The notes under the pieces were generated by a model. That model had not been told where the DNA came from. It searched no databases and saw only the letters and a program-made list of their open reading frames with translations. Position numbers and translations under genes: made by a program. DNA of 64,000 bases, from contig CAVRSD010000007.1 of NCBI GenBank assembly GCA_963723765.1, positions 1-64,000 of the forward strand, read 5' to 3'. Shown piece after piece: positions 7,195-16,818 of this stretch. Every line of letters starts with the position of its first letter. Position 1 is the first letter of the stretch. Source of the DNA: DATBAX01 sp963723765. Lineage in GTDB: Bacteria > Acidobacteriota > Terriglobia > Terriglobales > Acidobacteriaceae.

Positions 7195-10100
7195 ATGTAT
7201 TCATCGACTCGGTTTCGTCCTTTGGCCTTTTGTCTGGCCGTGCTTGGTCTCCTCGCTTTTCTGGCAGGCTCTTTACTCGGGCAGAGCACGGGCGGACGAA
7301 TTCTGGGCAGAGTCGCCGATCCTACCGGCGCAGTACTCACCGGGGCAAAAGTCACGCTGACAAATCAGGCGACCGGAGTGGTTCGCGACGCCACGACCAG
7401 TGACAGCGGAGACTACAACTTCGTCGAAGTCGTGCCCGGTACATATCAGGTGGAGTTCGAACTGACGGGCTTTAAGAAGAATGTGCAGAAGGATGTGATC
7501 CTCAACGTCAATCAGGTGATCACACTCAACTCAACCCTGACCATTGGCGCCCAGCAAGAGACAGTGGAGGTTACCTCCCAAGCGCCGCTGGTGGATACCA
7601 CCAGCACCCAACTCGGCGCCGTTGTGGATGACCGTACCGTTAGCGAACTTCCATTGAACGCTCGCGACACTTACCAGTTTCTGCAACTCCAACCTGGGGT
7701 CATGTCGACTTCTGGATCGAGCAACAGCATCGTCTATGGAAGCGACTCGTCCGGCGCGGTCTCCGTGAACGGAGGCAGAGGGCGGTCGAACAACTTTAGC
7801 GTGAACGGCGGCGATGCCAACGATCAGTTTGTGAATTTGCCGACCGTGCAGCCGTCCCCCGACAGCATCGAAGAATTCCGCGTCATCACCAATACATTCG
7901 ATGCCGAGTATGGCCGCAATTCCGGCTCGGTGGTAAACGTCGTGACCAAGTCCGGCACCAATGATCTGCACGGAGACATCTATGAGTTTTTTCGCAACAA
8001 GGTACTGAACGCCAGCAGTTACCAGTTCGGATTGGAGGAGCCGAAAGCTCAATTCAATCAGAACCAGTTCGGCGGCACGCTCGGGGGACATATAAAGAAA
8101 GACCGGACCTTCTACTTTGTATCTTATGAAGGGCGTCGGATTCGCCAGGGAGTGCCCTCGCCCGTAGTAACGGTACCGACAGCGGCCGAGCGGCCGAGCG
8201 CGACGCAACCCTTTGGTGACTTCAGCGATATCGGCGGGTTTGGTCCTACAGCCCAACTAAACAACTCAGCCCTCTTGACCGCCCGACCCGGTTGTCAGGC
8301 AGCAATTACAGCCGGAGGAGGCGCGACGCTTAGCGATGGCGTGTATTACAACAACCCATTGGATGTTCCCGACAGCATTTTCCCGAATAATCAAATCCCG
8401 CTTCCTTGTATGGATCCGACAGCTGTGGATTTGCTGCAGCTGGTTCCAACTCCGACTGGCGCCGGAAATCAAATTGAAACCGTCCCTACAGAAGCGATCC
8501 GCGGAGACCAATTCACGGCCCGCTTCGATCACAGAATCAACGATAAGCAGAATCTCAGCGTCTACTACTATTTTAACGACGACACTACGAACCAGCCCTT
8601 TTCATTTTTTGAAGAAGCGGGCGCCAATGTTCCAGGTTTTGGCAGTATCGTGGCCGAGCGTTTCCAGCAATGGAACGTTTCCCATACCTGGACGATTACT
8701 AATAATACCGTCAATGAATTCCGCTTTAATTACAACCGCGAAGGGCAACTGACTTTCCAGCATCCGGAAAACACCGAATTACTGCAGAATTCCTGTCCAA
8801 CCGCGCCCTCCTGGCTGGGAACCGTGCCTTGCTTTAACGATGGGACGCCTGGCAACGCGACAGGTATTCATCCCGGCCTCGGCGCCACTCGAGAAGGTTT
8901 GCCGTTCATTTCAATTGCTGGTGGGTTCAATCTCGGAAATAACGCCGAAGGTGAACTTCCCCAGGTCGGCAATGCTTTCCAGTGGTCGGACAACCTCACC
9001 AAAGTTTCTGGCAATCACACCATGAAGTTCGGTGTTGACGTCCGCAGGCAGCGTTTCGACCAAACTTTATACTTCAACGTAAACGGGGAACAGGAGTTTT
9101 TCGGAGGCGGACAGAACGATACGGAAGCGGCCAATCTCTACCCGAACTATCTTCTGGGAATTCCCGATCAATTCGGAGAGGGCTCTGCTCAAGTGGAGCA
9201 TGTGCGCAATACTGGGTTGTATCTATTTGCGCAGGACAGCTGGAAGATCAAGCCGAATGTAACGCTTAATTATGGTTTGCGTTGGGAGCTCAATACGCCC
9301 ATCACAGATATTGCACATCATGTACAGACTTACCGTCCGGGGCAAACAAGTACTATCTATCCGTGCATGGATACAGGCAACACCGACTGTAGCTCGCAAA
9401 CTCCGACTGGTCTCGTGTTCCCCGGAGACCAGGGAGTTCCTGCGGCGTTAACGCAGACCTATTACAAGGCTTTTGCCCCTAGAATTGGGATCGCGTGGAG
9501 TCCGGGAAAGTCGGGTAAGACCAGCCTTCGTGCGGGATTTGGATTATTTTATAACCCAGTGGAACAGCTCGTATTGGAGCAGTTCGGTGCAGAGCCTCCA
9601 TTCGGCGGAAGCGTTGTTCTTTCAGAAACGCAGTTTAATACTCCCTTCGTTAGCCAGGATGGAGGGACAACTTTCCTGAATCCATTCAATGGCATCATTA
9701 CTCCAAAACCCGGAACTGCGCAGGATTGGGCGATATTCCAGCCGATTGAACTATTCGGCGATTTTCAGCCGCACATGCGCTCGCAATACTCTGATCAGTA
9801 CAACTTCACTGTGCAGCGTGAATTGCCCAGGCAGATGAAATTAGAAGTTGGCTATGTTGGGTCGCAAGGGCATCGCTTGCTGGCCACTCACGATATCAAT
9901 TATGGAAATGCTCAGACCTGTCTCGATCTGAACTCGATTTTGGGGGACGGCACCTGCGGACCATTCTTTGCCGACAGTTCATATTTTATTCCCGGCGGCA
10001 CGGTCCTTCCATCTGCTCTTCATCTTCCCTACGTGCAGAACCATTCCGTACTTCCAGCCGGCACCACGATCGGACCAAACGGAATTACCCTGGTCGGCCT

Positions 10101-10959
10101 GCGACCGTATTCTTCACCGCAGTGCGATCCGTTGAGCGGCACCGGCTGCCCGACTACCGGCGTTCCGGTGTTCTCCAGCATTTTCGCCCAGGACACCATC
10201 TCGAACTCCGCATACAACTCTCTGCAAGCTTCGCTCGATAAAAGGTTTGCCAAAGGGCTTCAATTCACGGTCGCCTACACGTTCAGTAAATCTCTTGATG
10301 AAGCCTCGAGTTTTGAAGGGATTCTCGACCCACTTCCTGGCGCGCACAACCGTTCGTTGTCGACTTTCGATGCAACCCACCGTATCGTCGCCAGTTACTA
10401 TTGGCAGTTGCCTGGGAAAAAATATAGTGGTTTCAAAGGAAAAGCGCTCAACGACTGGGCACTTTCCGGAATCACGACATTCCAGACTGGGTTTCCGATC
10501 CGCATTACATCTGAAGCCGATAATGAACTCATGGATAGTTTTGACTTCGAACTTCCCGGCGAACCCGATCAGTTAGCGCCTTTCAAGACGCAACGGCCAC
10601 AGAGCAACGGGGGATACTTCTTCAATCCAACAACTTTTACCGAAAATAGCGGGGATCCGACTTGCGGCGGCAGCCCCTATCCCGGCTGCTATGATCCCTC
10701 TCTGCTCGGCCGCATCGGAAACGCGCCCCGCACGATCTGTTGCGGACCGCACGTCAGCAGCACCGATGTTGCAATCTTGAAAACCATACCGATTTCGGAA
10801 GATAAGCGTTTTGAATTCCGCGCTGAACTCTTTAATGTTTTTAATCACACACAATTTGTCAATCCAGACGGAGACAGTAGCGACGGGTCTCAGTTTGGAC
10901 AGGTTACTTCAGCACGTGACCCACGACTCGTGCAGTTTGCGTTAAAATTTCTTTTCTAG
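7195..10959 (+). CDS. Oar-like TonB-dependent receptor with carboxypeptidase regulatory-like domain
   Basis: This 1254-residue outer-membrane protein has a signal peptide (AVLGLLAFLAGSLLGQ), then a carboxypeptidase regulatory-like beta-sandwich (GRVADPTGAVLTGAKVTLT), a plug region (VEEFRVITN-like, YGRNSGSVVNVVTKSG) and a long beta-barrel ending in a terminal aromatic strand (LVQFALKFLF). This architecture is strongly expanded in acidobacteria and is thought to import large or complex ligands with energy from TonB/ExbBD. ATG at 7195 is chosen because GGAGG lies six bases upstream. It is the first gene of a co-directional run of aminotransferases and dehydrogenases, so its ligand may be the substrate of that pathway. 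The ligand is not determinable here. Confidence 0.95.
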   Translation: MYSSTRFRPLAFCLAVLGLLAFLAGSLLGQSTGGRILGRVADPTGAVLTGAKVTLTNQATGVVRDATTSDSGDYNFVEVVPGTYQVEFELTGFKKNVQKDVILNVNQVITLNSTLTIGAQQETVEVTSQAPLVDTTSTQLGAVVDDRTVSELPLNARDTYQFLQLQPGVMSTSGSSNSIVYGSDSSGAVSVNGGRGRSNNFSVNGGDANDQFVNLPTVQPSPDSIEEFRVITNTFDAEYGRNSGSVVNVVTKSGTNDLHGDIYEFFRNKVLNASSYQFGLEEPKAQFNQNQFGGTLGGHIKKDRTFYFVSYEGRRIRQGVPSPVVTVPTAAERPSATQPFGDFSDIGGFGPTAQLNNSALLTARPGCQAAITAGGGATLSDGVYYNNPLDVPDSIFPNNQIPLPCMDPTAVDLLQLVPTPTGAGNQIETVPTEAIRGDQFTARFDHRINDKQNLSVYYYFNDDTTNQPFSFFEEAGANVPGFGSIVAERFQQWNVSHTWTITNNTVNEFRFNYNREGQLTFQHPENTELLQNSCPTAPSWLGTVPCFNDGTPGNATGIHPGLGATREGLPFISIAGGFNLGNNAEGELPQVGNAFQWSDNLTKVSGNHTMKFGVDVRRQRFDQTLYFNVNGEQEFFGGGQNDTEAANLYPNYLLGIPDQFGEGSAQVEHVRNTGLYLFAQDSWKIKPNVTLNYGLRWELNTPITDIAHHVQTYRPGQTSTIYPCMDTGNTDCSSQTPTGLVFPGDQGVPAALTQTYYKAFAPRIGIAWSPGKSGKTSLRAGFGLFYNPVEQLVLEQFGAEPPFGGSVVLSETQFNTPFVSQDGGTTFLNPFNGIITPKPGTAQDWAIFQPIELFGDFQPHMRSQYSDQYNFTVQRELPRQMKLEVGYVGSQGHRLLATHDINYGNAQTCLDLNSILGDGTCGPFFADSSYFIPGGTVLPSALHLPYVQNHSVLPAGTTIGPNGITLVGLRPYSSPQCDPLSGTGCPTTGVPVFSSIFAQDTISNSAYNSLQASLDKRFAKGLQFTVAYTFSKSLDEASSFEGILDPLPGAHNRSLSTFDATHRIVASYYWQLPGKKYSGFKGKALNDWALSGITTFQTGFPIRITSEADNELMDSFDFELPGEPDQLAPFKTQRPQSNGGYFFNPTTFTENSGDPTCGGSPYPGCYDPSLLGRIGNAPRTICCGPHVSSTDVAILKTIPISEDKRFEFRAELFNVFNHTQFVNPDGDSSDGSQFGQVTSARDPRLVQFALKFLF

Positions 10960-10969
10960 TTCAAAGCCC

Positions 10970-10987
10970 GGGCGGCTTCGGCCGCCC
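10970..10987 (+). terminator. GC-rich stem-loop after the TonB receptor gene
   Basis: GGGCGGC and GCCGCCC form a perfect 7-base stem around a TTCG tetraloop, 10 bases after the receptor stop codon. No T-tract follows, so it may be an attenuator or an RNA 3'-end stabiliser between the receptor and the downstream genes, not a full terminator. Confidence 0.5.
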
Positions 10988-11038
10988 CCGCCTACTCTAA
11001 TGGCCGTCAACCGGCCTGAGATTTCCCGGAGAAACAAG

Positions 11039-12415
11039 ATGTACCCCGAATTGCAAAAAGAGCTCGATACTTACGAGCGTCGTACGCCGAAATCCGCCGA
11101 AGCCCATAAAAAAAACCTCAAACGCATCCCACTCGGTGTGGCCAGCAACTACCGCGCTTATGATCCCTGGCCTATTTTCGTGAAAGAAGCCAGTGGCTCG
11201 CATTTCCGCGATCTGGATGGCAACGACTACCTTGACCACAACCTGACATTCGGTGCGCTCATGGCCGGCCATTGCCATCCGGCAGTGATGAAAGCCGTTC
11301 AAAAACGGCTGTCCACCGGCACCATGTATGGCATGCCGCATGACATGGAATGGGAACTGGCGGAGGAGATTTGCGACCGGTTTCCCGTGGAGATGGTGCG
11401 TTTCGGAAACAGCGGTACCGAAGCGACCATGCATTCCGTGCGTTTGGCGCGAGCTGCCACGGGCCGCGATAAGATCCTCAAATTTGAAGGCGCCTATCAC
11501 GGACTGCATGACGCGGCGCTAGTCAGCGTTAAGCCCCACGCACCGGATTACGGCGACGTCAACGCCCCGACTTCTGTTCCGGGCGGCCTCGGTGTGCCTA
11601 AGGCCAGCATAGAAAACGTGACCATCGCCACTTTCAACGATCTTGCCAGTGTGGAGAATCGCTTCAAGCAATTTCCGGGGCAGATTTCTGCCATCATTCT
11701 CGAACCCATCCTGATGAATGTTGGGCTTTGCATGCCGAAAGCTGGGTTCCTCGAAGGACTGCGGGAGATCGCGACGAAAAATGGCGCTTTACTGATTTTC
11801 GATGAAGTCAAGACCGGCGCAAAACTAGGATGGGGTGGCGCGTCGGAATACTTCGGAGTGAAGCCAGACATGATCTGTCTGGCCAAATCCATCGGCGGCG
11901 GATTCCCATTGGCTGCCTTTGGCACGAGCAAAGCAGTGATGAGCTTGATTTCCGACCACAAGGTTTTTCATGGCGGAACCTACAACACCAATCCGGTCTC
12001 GATGGCAGCCGGCCTGGCAACTTTCCGCGAAGTGCTTACGCGCGAGAATTATGCTCACGTCGATAAGCTGGGCGCTAAGCTCACTGAAGGATATCGAAAG
12101 ACAGTAGCGAAGGTTGGGTTGAAGGCTTACGTCGTAAGCGCCGGTGCAAATGGTGCGCTGATGCTTTACCCCAAAGAGATCCAGAGCTATCGCGACTGGG
12201 AAAAGATCGATATCGATCTCTGGCGTCTTTATTGGTTCGGCATGGTGAATCGCGGAGTCATGCCGCAGCCTTATTGGTGGGATGAGCAGTGGACGATTTC
12301 CGTCCAGCACACCGAGGCGGACATCGACAAGCATCTGGCAGCCTTTGCAGATGTGGCACCTGCATTAGCCAAGGTGCAACAGGAGAGTCCTGAACCCGTC
12401 GCGGTCGCGCACTAA
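11039..12415 (+). CDS. Class III aminotransferase, glutamate-1-semialdehyde-mutase-like
   Basis: This 458-residue PLP enzyme is of fold type I. The PLP-lysine motif is ICLAKSIGGGFPLAAFG and the cofactor aspartate lies in LIFDEVKTG. FGNSGTEATMHSVRLARAATG and FEGAYHGLHD are the usual phosphate-loop and substrate segments. It resembles HemL-type aminomutases, but its place in a catabolic operon and the absence of other haem genes favour a transaminase. HemL-like enzymes acting on beta-amino acids are known. ATG at 11039 is preceded by GGAG; an earlier ATG at 11000 has no ribosome site. The class is sure; the substrate is inferred. Confidence 0.88.
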   Translation: MYPELQKELDTYERRTPKSAEAHKKNLKRIPLGVASNYRAYDPWPIFVKEASGSHFRDLDGNDYLDHNLTFGALMAGHCHPAVMKAVQKRLSTGTMYGMPHDMEWELAEEICDRFPVEMVRFGNSGTEATMHSVRLARAATGRDKILKFEGAYHGLHDAALVSVKPHAPDYGDVNAPTSVPGGLGVPKASIENVTIATFNDLASVENRFKQFPGQISAIILEPILMNVGLCMPKAGFLEGLREIATKNGALLIFDEVKTGAKLGWGGASEYFGVKPDMICLAKSIGGGFPLAAFGTSKAVMSLISDHKVFHGGTYNTNPVSMAAGLATFREVLTRENYAHVDKLGAKLTEGYRKTVAKVGLKAYVVSAGANGALMLYPKEIQSYRDWEKIDIDLWRLYWFGMVNRGVMPQPYWWDEQWTISVQHTEADIDKHLAAFADVAPALAKVQQESPEPVAVAH

Positions 12416-12468
12416 GAGATTAAAGAGTTCCGAAATAACGACCAGGACGAAAACCAGGGAGGGGCGAC

Positions 12469-13929
12469 TTGTCTTCCAGCCAACTGAAGTCTAATCAGCC
12501 CCATCTGAAGCGGGTTTTGGGCCGCCGGGATCTCGTGTTGCTGTTTGTGGTCGCGGTATTCAACCTGAACGTGGTGCCGTCGATCGCGGCCAACGGCGGC
12601 GTTACGGTCTGGCTGTGGCTCGTTTCCCTGATTCTTTTCTTCTGGCCGCAGGGCATCGCCGTCATCGAGCTCGCCCATCGCTATCCTGGAGAAGGTGGCG
12701 TGTATCTTTGGGCTAAGGAAGTTTTCGGCGACTTCCACGGATTTCTTTCCGGCTGGTGTTACTGGACCAACAACATGCTGTATGTGCCGACGGTCATGCT
12801 TTACTTCGTTGGAGTTTCTGTATTCGTGCTTGGCCCCGGACATCAGGGATTAGCGGACAACAAGACGTTTGCGCTCACCACATCCACGATATTGTTGGCA
12901 CTGCTCACAATTCTGAATATCGTTGGATTGGGTGTCGGCAAGTGGCTGAATAATCTGGGCGCGATCGGGACAGGAATCGCCGGCACGGTTCTGATCGGTC
13001 TGGGTCTGGCAATTTTCTTGCGCTACGGGACAACCGTTACGGCTGCGGATTTCCGTATTCCTGCCAATCCCCGGTTCGTGCTCAATTCCTTTGGCGTGAT
13101 TTGTTTTGGACTGGTCGGACTCGAATTGGCGTCAATCATGGGAGATGAAATCCGCGATCCCAAGCGCACCCTTCCGGGAGCCGTTGCCTGGGGCGGCGTG
13201 ATCTCCGGATTGTTCTACATCGGGGCGACCCTCACCCTGCTCATTGCTGTGGACAAAAACGATATCAGCGTATTACAGGGCATCATGCAAGCCGTTAGCC
13301 ACATGGCGGGAAGCGTGGACATGTTCTGGATCGTCATTCCGTTTGCAGTCATGTTGAGCCTATCGATTGCGGGTATTGGATCAGCGTGGATGGGCGGTTC
13401 GGCACGGATTCCGTTTGTGGCCGGGTTGGATTCGTATATGCCGTCATGGCTGGGCAAAGTGCATCCCAAATACGCAACTCCCTACATGGCGCTCATAGTT
13501 CAGGCTCTGGTTTCGCTGGTGCTGGTGGTGATCAACTTTCTGGCTTCCGGAGGCGTACAGGAAGCCTTCCAAAAACTACTGGCGTTGGCGGTTGTTCTGC
13601 AATTGGTCCCATTTCTTTACGTATTCGGGGCATTGTTGAAGTTCGGTTTTAGGCCTCCCGACGATCGTGGACGTTACAGCAGGACGACGCTGGTTGTCGC
13701 CGGACTGAGTGGATTCATCACCACGAGTCTGGGAATTATTTTGGTTTTCTTCCCGACACAGCAGGTTACTTCCATCTGGCTTTATGAGGCATGGATGATC
13801 GGTGGCACGCTTTTGTTTGTCGGCTCTGGCTGCCTTTTTCTTCTTTGTTTACGGTCGTCACAAAGTGACCGAGCCGGCGGCAATTCGCGCGTGAAAGAAA
13901 TTAGGGGGTTTGTATGGCGGGTGGTGTGA
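12469..13929 (+). CDS. APC-family amino acid/polyamine transporter
   Basis: This 486-residue inner-membrane protein has about 12 hydrophobic helices. The first begins LVLLFVVAVFNLNVVPSIAANGG and PGEGGVYLWAKEVFGDF follows in the TM2-3 region. MGDEIRDPKRTLPGAVAWGG is the conserved cytoplasmic loop of APC amino acid antiporters. The TTG start at 12469 is supported by GGGAGGGG just upstream. Its last 16 bases overlap the aldehyde dehydrogenase gene, so the two are translationally coupled. It probably moves the substrate, or exchanges substrate and product, for the surrounding catabolic enzymes. Exact specificity is unknown. Confidence 0.92.
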   Translation: MSSSQLKSNQPHLKRVLGRRDLVLLFVVAVFNLNVVPSIAANGGVTVWLWLVSLILFFWPQGIAVIELAHRYPGEGGVYLWAKEVFGDFHGFLSGWCYWTNNMLYVPTVMLYFVGVSVFVLGPGHQGLADNKTFALTTSTILLALLTILNIVGLGVGKWLNNLGAIGTGIAGTVLIGLGLAIFLRYGTTVTAADFRIPANPRFVLNSFGVICFGLVGLELASIMGDEIRDPKRTLPGAVAWGGVISGLFYIGATLTLLIAVDKNDISVLQGIMQAVSHMAGSVDMFWIVIPFAVMLSLSIAGIGSAWMGGSARIPFVAGLDSYMPSWLGKVHPKYATPYMALIVQALVSLVLVVINFLASGGVQEAFQKLLALAVVLQLVPFLYVFGALLKFGFRPPDDRGRYSRTTLVVAGLSGFITTSLGIILVFFPTQQVTSIWLYEAWMIGGTLLFVGSGCLFLLCLRSSQSDRAGGNSRVKEIRGFVWRVV

Positions 13930-15395
13930 AGGCGGACGTCAAGACATATCAGCTTTACATCAATGGCGAGTGGGTCTCGAGTAGATCAAACAAGACATTC
14001 CCGGTTTACGAACCGTCGACCGAAGAAGTGTTTGCCCAGGTCCCTGATGCGAATGCGGAAGATGTAAACCTCGCCGTGGCTGCAGCTCGGGCTGCTTTCG
14101 ACGATGGCCCATGGAGCACGACCACTCCCCAGGAGCGGGGACGGGTTCTTTTTCGTCTTGCGGAAAAGATTCGCCAGAATGCCGCGATGTTGGCGGAACT
14201 GGAAGCACGCAACTGTGGCAAACCGATTGTTGAAGCAGAATACGATATCGCGGACACAGCCACATGTTTTGAATACTACGGCGGCTTGGCGACGAAAGTC
14301 CTCGGCTATGTAAATCCCGTTCCGGATAATGCTCTAAGCCTTACGCTGAAAGAGCCAATTGGCGTGGCCGGGCAAATTATTCCCTGGAATTATCCGCTGC
14401 TCATGGCCGCATGGAAGCTTGCGCCTGCGCTGGCCGCAGGTTGCACGTGCATATTGAAACCAGCCGAGCAAACGCCTCTCACCGCTTTAGAGATGGCGAA
14501 TTGGCTTGCGGACGTAGGATTGCCGCCGGGAGTAGTGAACATCGTTACAGGATTTGGCGAAACCTGCGGCGCGCCGCTGGTGCAACATCCAGATGTCAAC
14601 AAGATCGCTTTCACGGGCAGCGGATCTGTCGGCAAGATCATCGTGAAACAGGCTGCCGACACGGTGAAGCGAGTGACCCTGGAACTCGGCGGCAAATCAC
14701 CCAACATATTTTTCGCCGACGCCGACTTCGAAGCCGCCATCGACGGAGCACTCTTCGGCGTTTTTATCAATCAGGGAGAAGTATGCTCAGCTGGGAGCCG
14801 CATTCTGGTACAGAAATCCATCTATAAGAAATTTGTGGACGCGATGACCGAGAAGGCCAAGAAAATCAAGCTGGGCACGCCTCTTGATCGCGATACAAAA
14901 ATGGGCCCGCTGATCAGCAAAGACCAATATGATCGCGTGCGTTCCTATCAGGAAATTGGAAAGAAGGAGGCCAAACTGGCTTCCGGCGGTGGCCGGGCCG
15001 AGAAATTTGCCAAGGGTTACTACGTTGAACCAACCATTTTCTATGATTTGGACAACAGCGCCCGCATTGCCCGCGAAGAAATCTTTGGGCCGGTCGCGGC
15101 TGTGATCCCGTTCGAAGACGAAAAAGACGCTGTCAAGATTGCCAATGATTCGCCTTACGGCCTGGCCGCCGCAGTTTGGACTCGCGATATTTTCAAAGCT
15201 TTTCGCGCGGTCAAGGCGATTCGCGCCGGCGTGGTTTGGGTGAATCACATGCAGCCTACTTATGTGGAGGCGCCGTGGGGCGGCTACAAGCAATCTGGCT
15301 TTGGACGCGAGCTCGGGCCGTGGGGCATTGAGGAATATCTTGAAACTAAGCAGGTGCACATCAATCTCAACGAGCAGCCCATCGGCTGGTACTGA
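13914..15395 (+). CDS. NAD(P)-dependent aldehyde dehydrogenase (PuuC/betaine-aldehyde-dehydrogenase-like)
   Basis: This 493-residue enzyme matches the usual length of the superfamily. The catalytic glutamate lies in TLELGGKSPNIFF (about residue 258) and the nucleophilic cysteine in QGEVCSAGSR (about residue 292). IIPWNYPLLMAAWKLAPAL is the nucleotide-binding start and EEIFGPV is near the C-terminus. The enzyme oxidises an aldehyde, here probably an amino- or semi-aldehyde made by the neighbouring aminotransferases, to a carboxylate. The ATG at 13914 has GGGGG upstream and overlaps the permease gene by 16 bases. Assignment to one substrate (gamma-aminobutyraldehyde, betaine aldehyde, succinate semialdehyde) is not possible from sequence alone. 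Confidence 0.93.
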   Translation: MAGGVKADVKTYQLYINGEWVSSRSNKTFPVYEPSTEEVFAQVPDANAEDVNLAVAAARAAFDDGPWSTTTPQERGRVLFRLAEKIRQNAAMLAELEARNCGKPIVEAEYDIADTATCFEYYGGLATKVLGYVNPVPDNALSLTLKEPIGVAGQIIPWNYPLLMAAWKLAPALAAGCTCILKPAEQTPLTALEMANWLADVGLPPGVVNIVTGFGETCGAPLVQHPDVNKIAFTGSGSVGKIIVKQAADTVKRVTLELGGKSPNIFFADADFEAAIDGALFGVFINQGEVCSAGSRILVQKSIYKKFVDAMTEKAKKIKLGTPLDRDTKMGPLISKDQYDRVRSYQEIGKKEAKLASGGGRAEKFAKGYYVEPTIFYDLDNSARIAREEIFGPVAAVIPFEDEKDAVKIANDSPYGLAAAVWTRDIFKAFRAVKAIRAGVVWVNHMQPTYVEAPWGGYKQSGFGRELGPWGIEEYLETKQVHINLNEQPIGWY

Positions 15396-15435
15396 TTCGG
15401 CAACGAAAAAGATCCGTTGAGAAGGAAGCAGTGAA

Positions 15436-16803
15436 ATGGCGACCATCCAATTAAAAACCGCGATCCCTGGGCCCAAGTCGAAAGCGTTGACAGCGCGCCG
15501 GGAAGCAGCCGTGCCGCGTGGACTCTCACACGCCACGCCGATTTATGTAGCCAAGGCGGAAGACGCATGGCTCGAAGATGTCGATGGGAACCGCTACATC
15601 GATTTTGCCGGTGGCATCGGCTGCCTAAACGTCGGGCATCGCCAGAAGCCTGTACTCACAGCGGTGCGCGAGCAGTTGGATAAGTTTCTACATACTTGTG
15701 TGCAGGTCACGGCCTACGAAAACTATGTTCGTCTCGCCGAGCGCATGAATCAGGTCACGCCGGGAAAATCCCCGAAGAAGACTTTTTTCGTGAATAGCGG
15801 CGCGGAGGCGGTAGAGAACGCGGTGAAGATCGCACGTGCGCATACTGGACGGTCGGGAATTATCGCGTTTGAAGATGCGTTTCACGGACGCACCATGATG
15901 TCCCTTGCGCTGACCAGCAAGACGCATCCCTACAAGGCCGGATTCGGCCCTCTTCCTGGCGAGGTTTATCGCATTCCATATGCCTATTGCTATCGGTGTT
16001 CGTATTCGCTGAAATATCCGTCTTGTGATTTATTTTGCGCCCGTCATTTGGAAGACACATTCAAGCGCGTAGTTGCTTCAGAGGACGTAGCCGCCGTGAT
16101 CGCGGAACCAGTTTTAGGCGAAGGTGGCTTTGTGGCTCCTCCGCCGGAGTTCTTCCGCATATTGATGGAAATATGTCACAAGCACGGAGTGCTTTTCATC
16201 GCCGATGAAGTGCAGAGCGGCTTCGGGCGTACCGGTAAGTTGTTCGCCTGCGAGCACTACGGAATTGAGCCGGACATTCTGATTACTGCCAAGTCGTTGG
16301 GTGGAGGCTTACCGCTTGCCGGCATCACCGGACGTGCGGAAATCATGGATGCGCCCGGTCCCGGCGGCTTGGGCGGTACTTTCGCAGGCAATCCGCTTTC
16401 ATGTGCTGCGGCTCTCGCGGTGCTGGATCTATTTGAAAATGGCAATCTGCTGGCCCGCGCCAATGAATTGGGAAATCGTTTTCAGAAACGCGCACGAGAA
16501 TGGCAGAAACGCTGGTCCATCATCGGCGACGTTCGCGGTCTAGGTGGCATGCAGGCCATTGAACTGGTAAAGTCGCCCGACCAGCGTGAACCCGCGCCCG
16601 ATGAAACCAAACAGATCACGCAATACTGCTACGAGCACGGCCTGATCACCATCACTGCCGGATCGTATGGCAACGTGATCCGCGTTCTCGTACCGCTGGT
16701 TGCCACGGATGCGCAAATGGACGAAGGGTTGGACATTCTTGAATCCGCTCTGCGTACGGTCTATGAGAAACGCGGAGTTGTAGCCCAGACGGTATCGAGT
16801 TAG
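15436..16803 (+). CDS. gabT: 4-aminobutyrate aminotransferase-like class III aminotransferase
   Basis: This 455-residue PLP enzyme carries the GabT-type signature: FADEVQSGFG-like FIADEVQSGFGRTGKLFAC, then ILITAKSLGGGLPLAGITGR with the PLP lysine, and GGTFAGNPLSCAAALAVLD. VNSGAEAVENAVKIARAHTG and EDAFHGRTMMSLALTSK complete the active site. It would move the amino group of GABA or a similar omega-amino acid to 2-oxoglutarate, giving a semialdehyde. It starts 40 bases after the dehydrogenase and is in the same operon. The symbol is given by family likeness; the real substrate could be another omega-amino acid. Confidence 0.85.
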   Translation: MATIQLKTAIPGPKSKALTARREAAVPRGLSHATPIYVAKAEDAWLEDVDGNRYIDFAGGIGCLNVGHRQKPVLTAVREQLDKFLHTCVQVTAYENYVRLAERMNQVTPGKSPKKTFFVNSGAEAVENAVKIARAHTGRSGIIAFEDAFHGRTMMSLALTSKTHPYKAGFGPLPGEVYRIPYAYCYRCSYSLKYPSCDLFCARHLEDTFKRVVASEDVAAVIAEPVLGEGGFVAPPPEFFRILMEICHKHGVLFIADEVQSGFGRTGKLFACEHYGIEPDILITAKSLGGGLPLAGITGRAEIMDAPGPGGLGGTFAGNPLSCAAALAVLDLFENGNLLARANELGNRFQKRAREWQKRWSIIGDVRGLGGMQAIELVKSPDQREPAPDETKQITQYCYEHGLITITAGSYGNVIRVLVPLVATDAQMDEGLDILESALRTVYEKRGVVAQTVSS

Positions 16804-16818
16804 AAGCGAAAAACAATT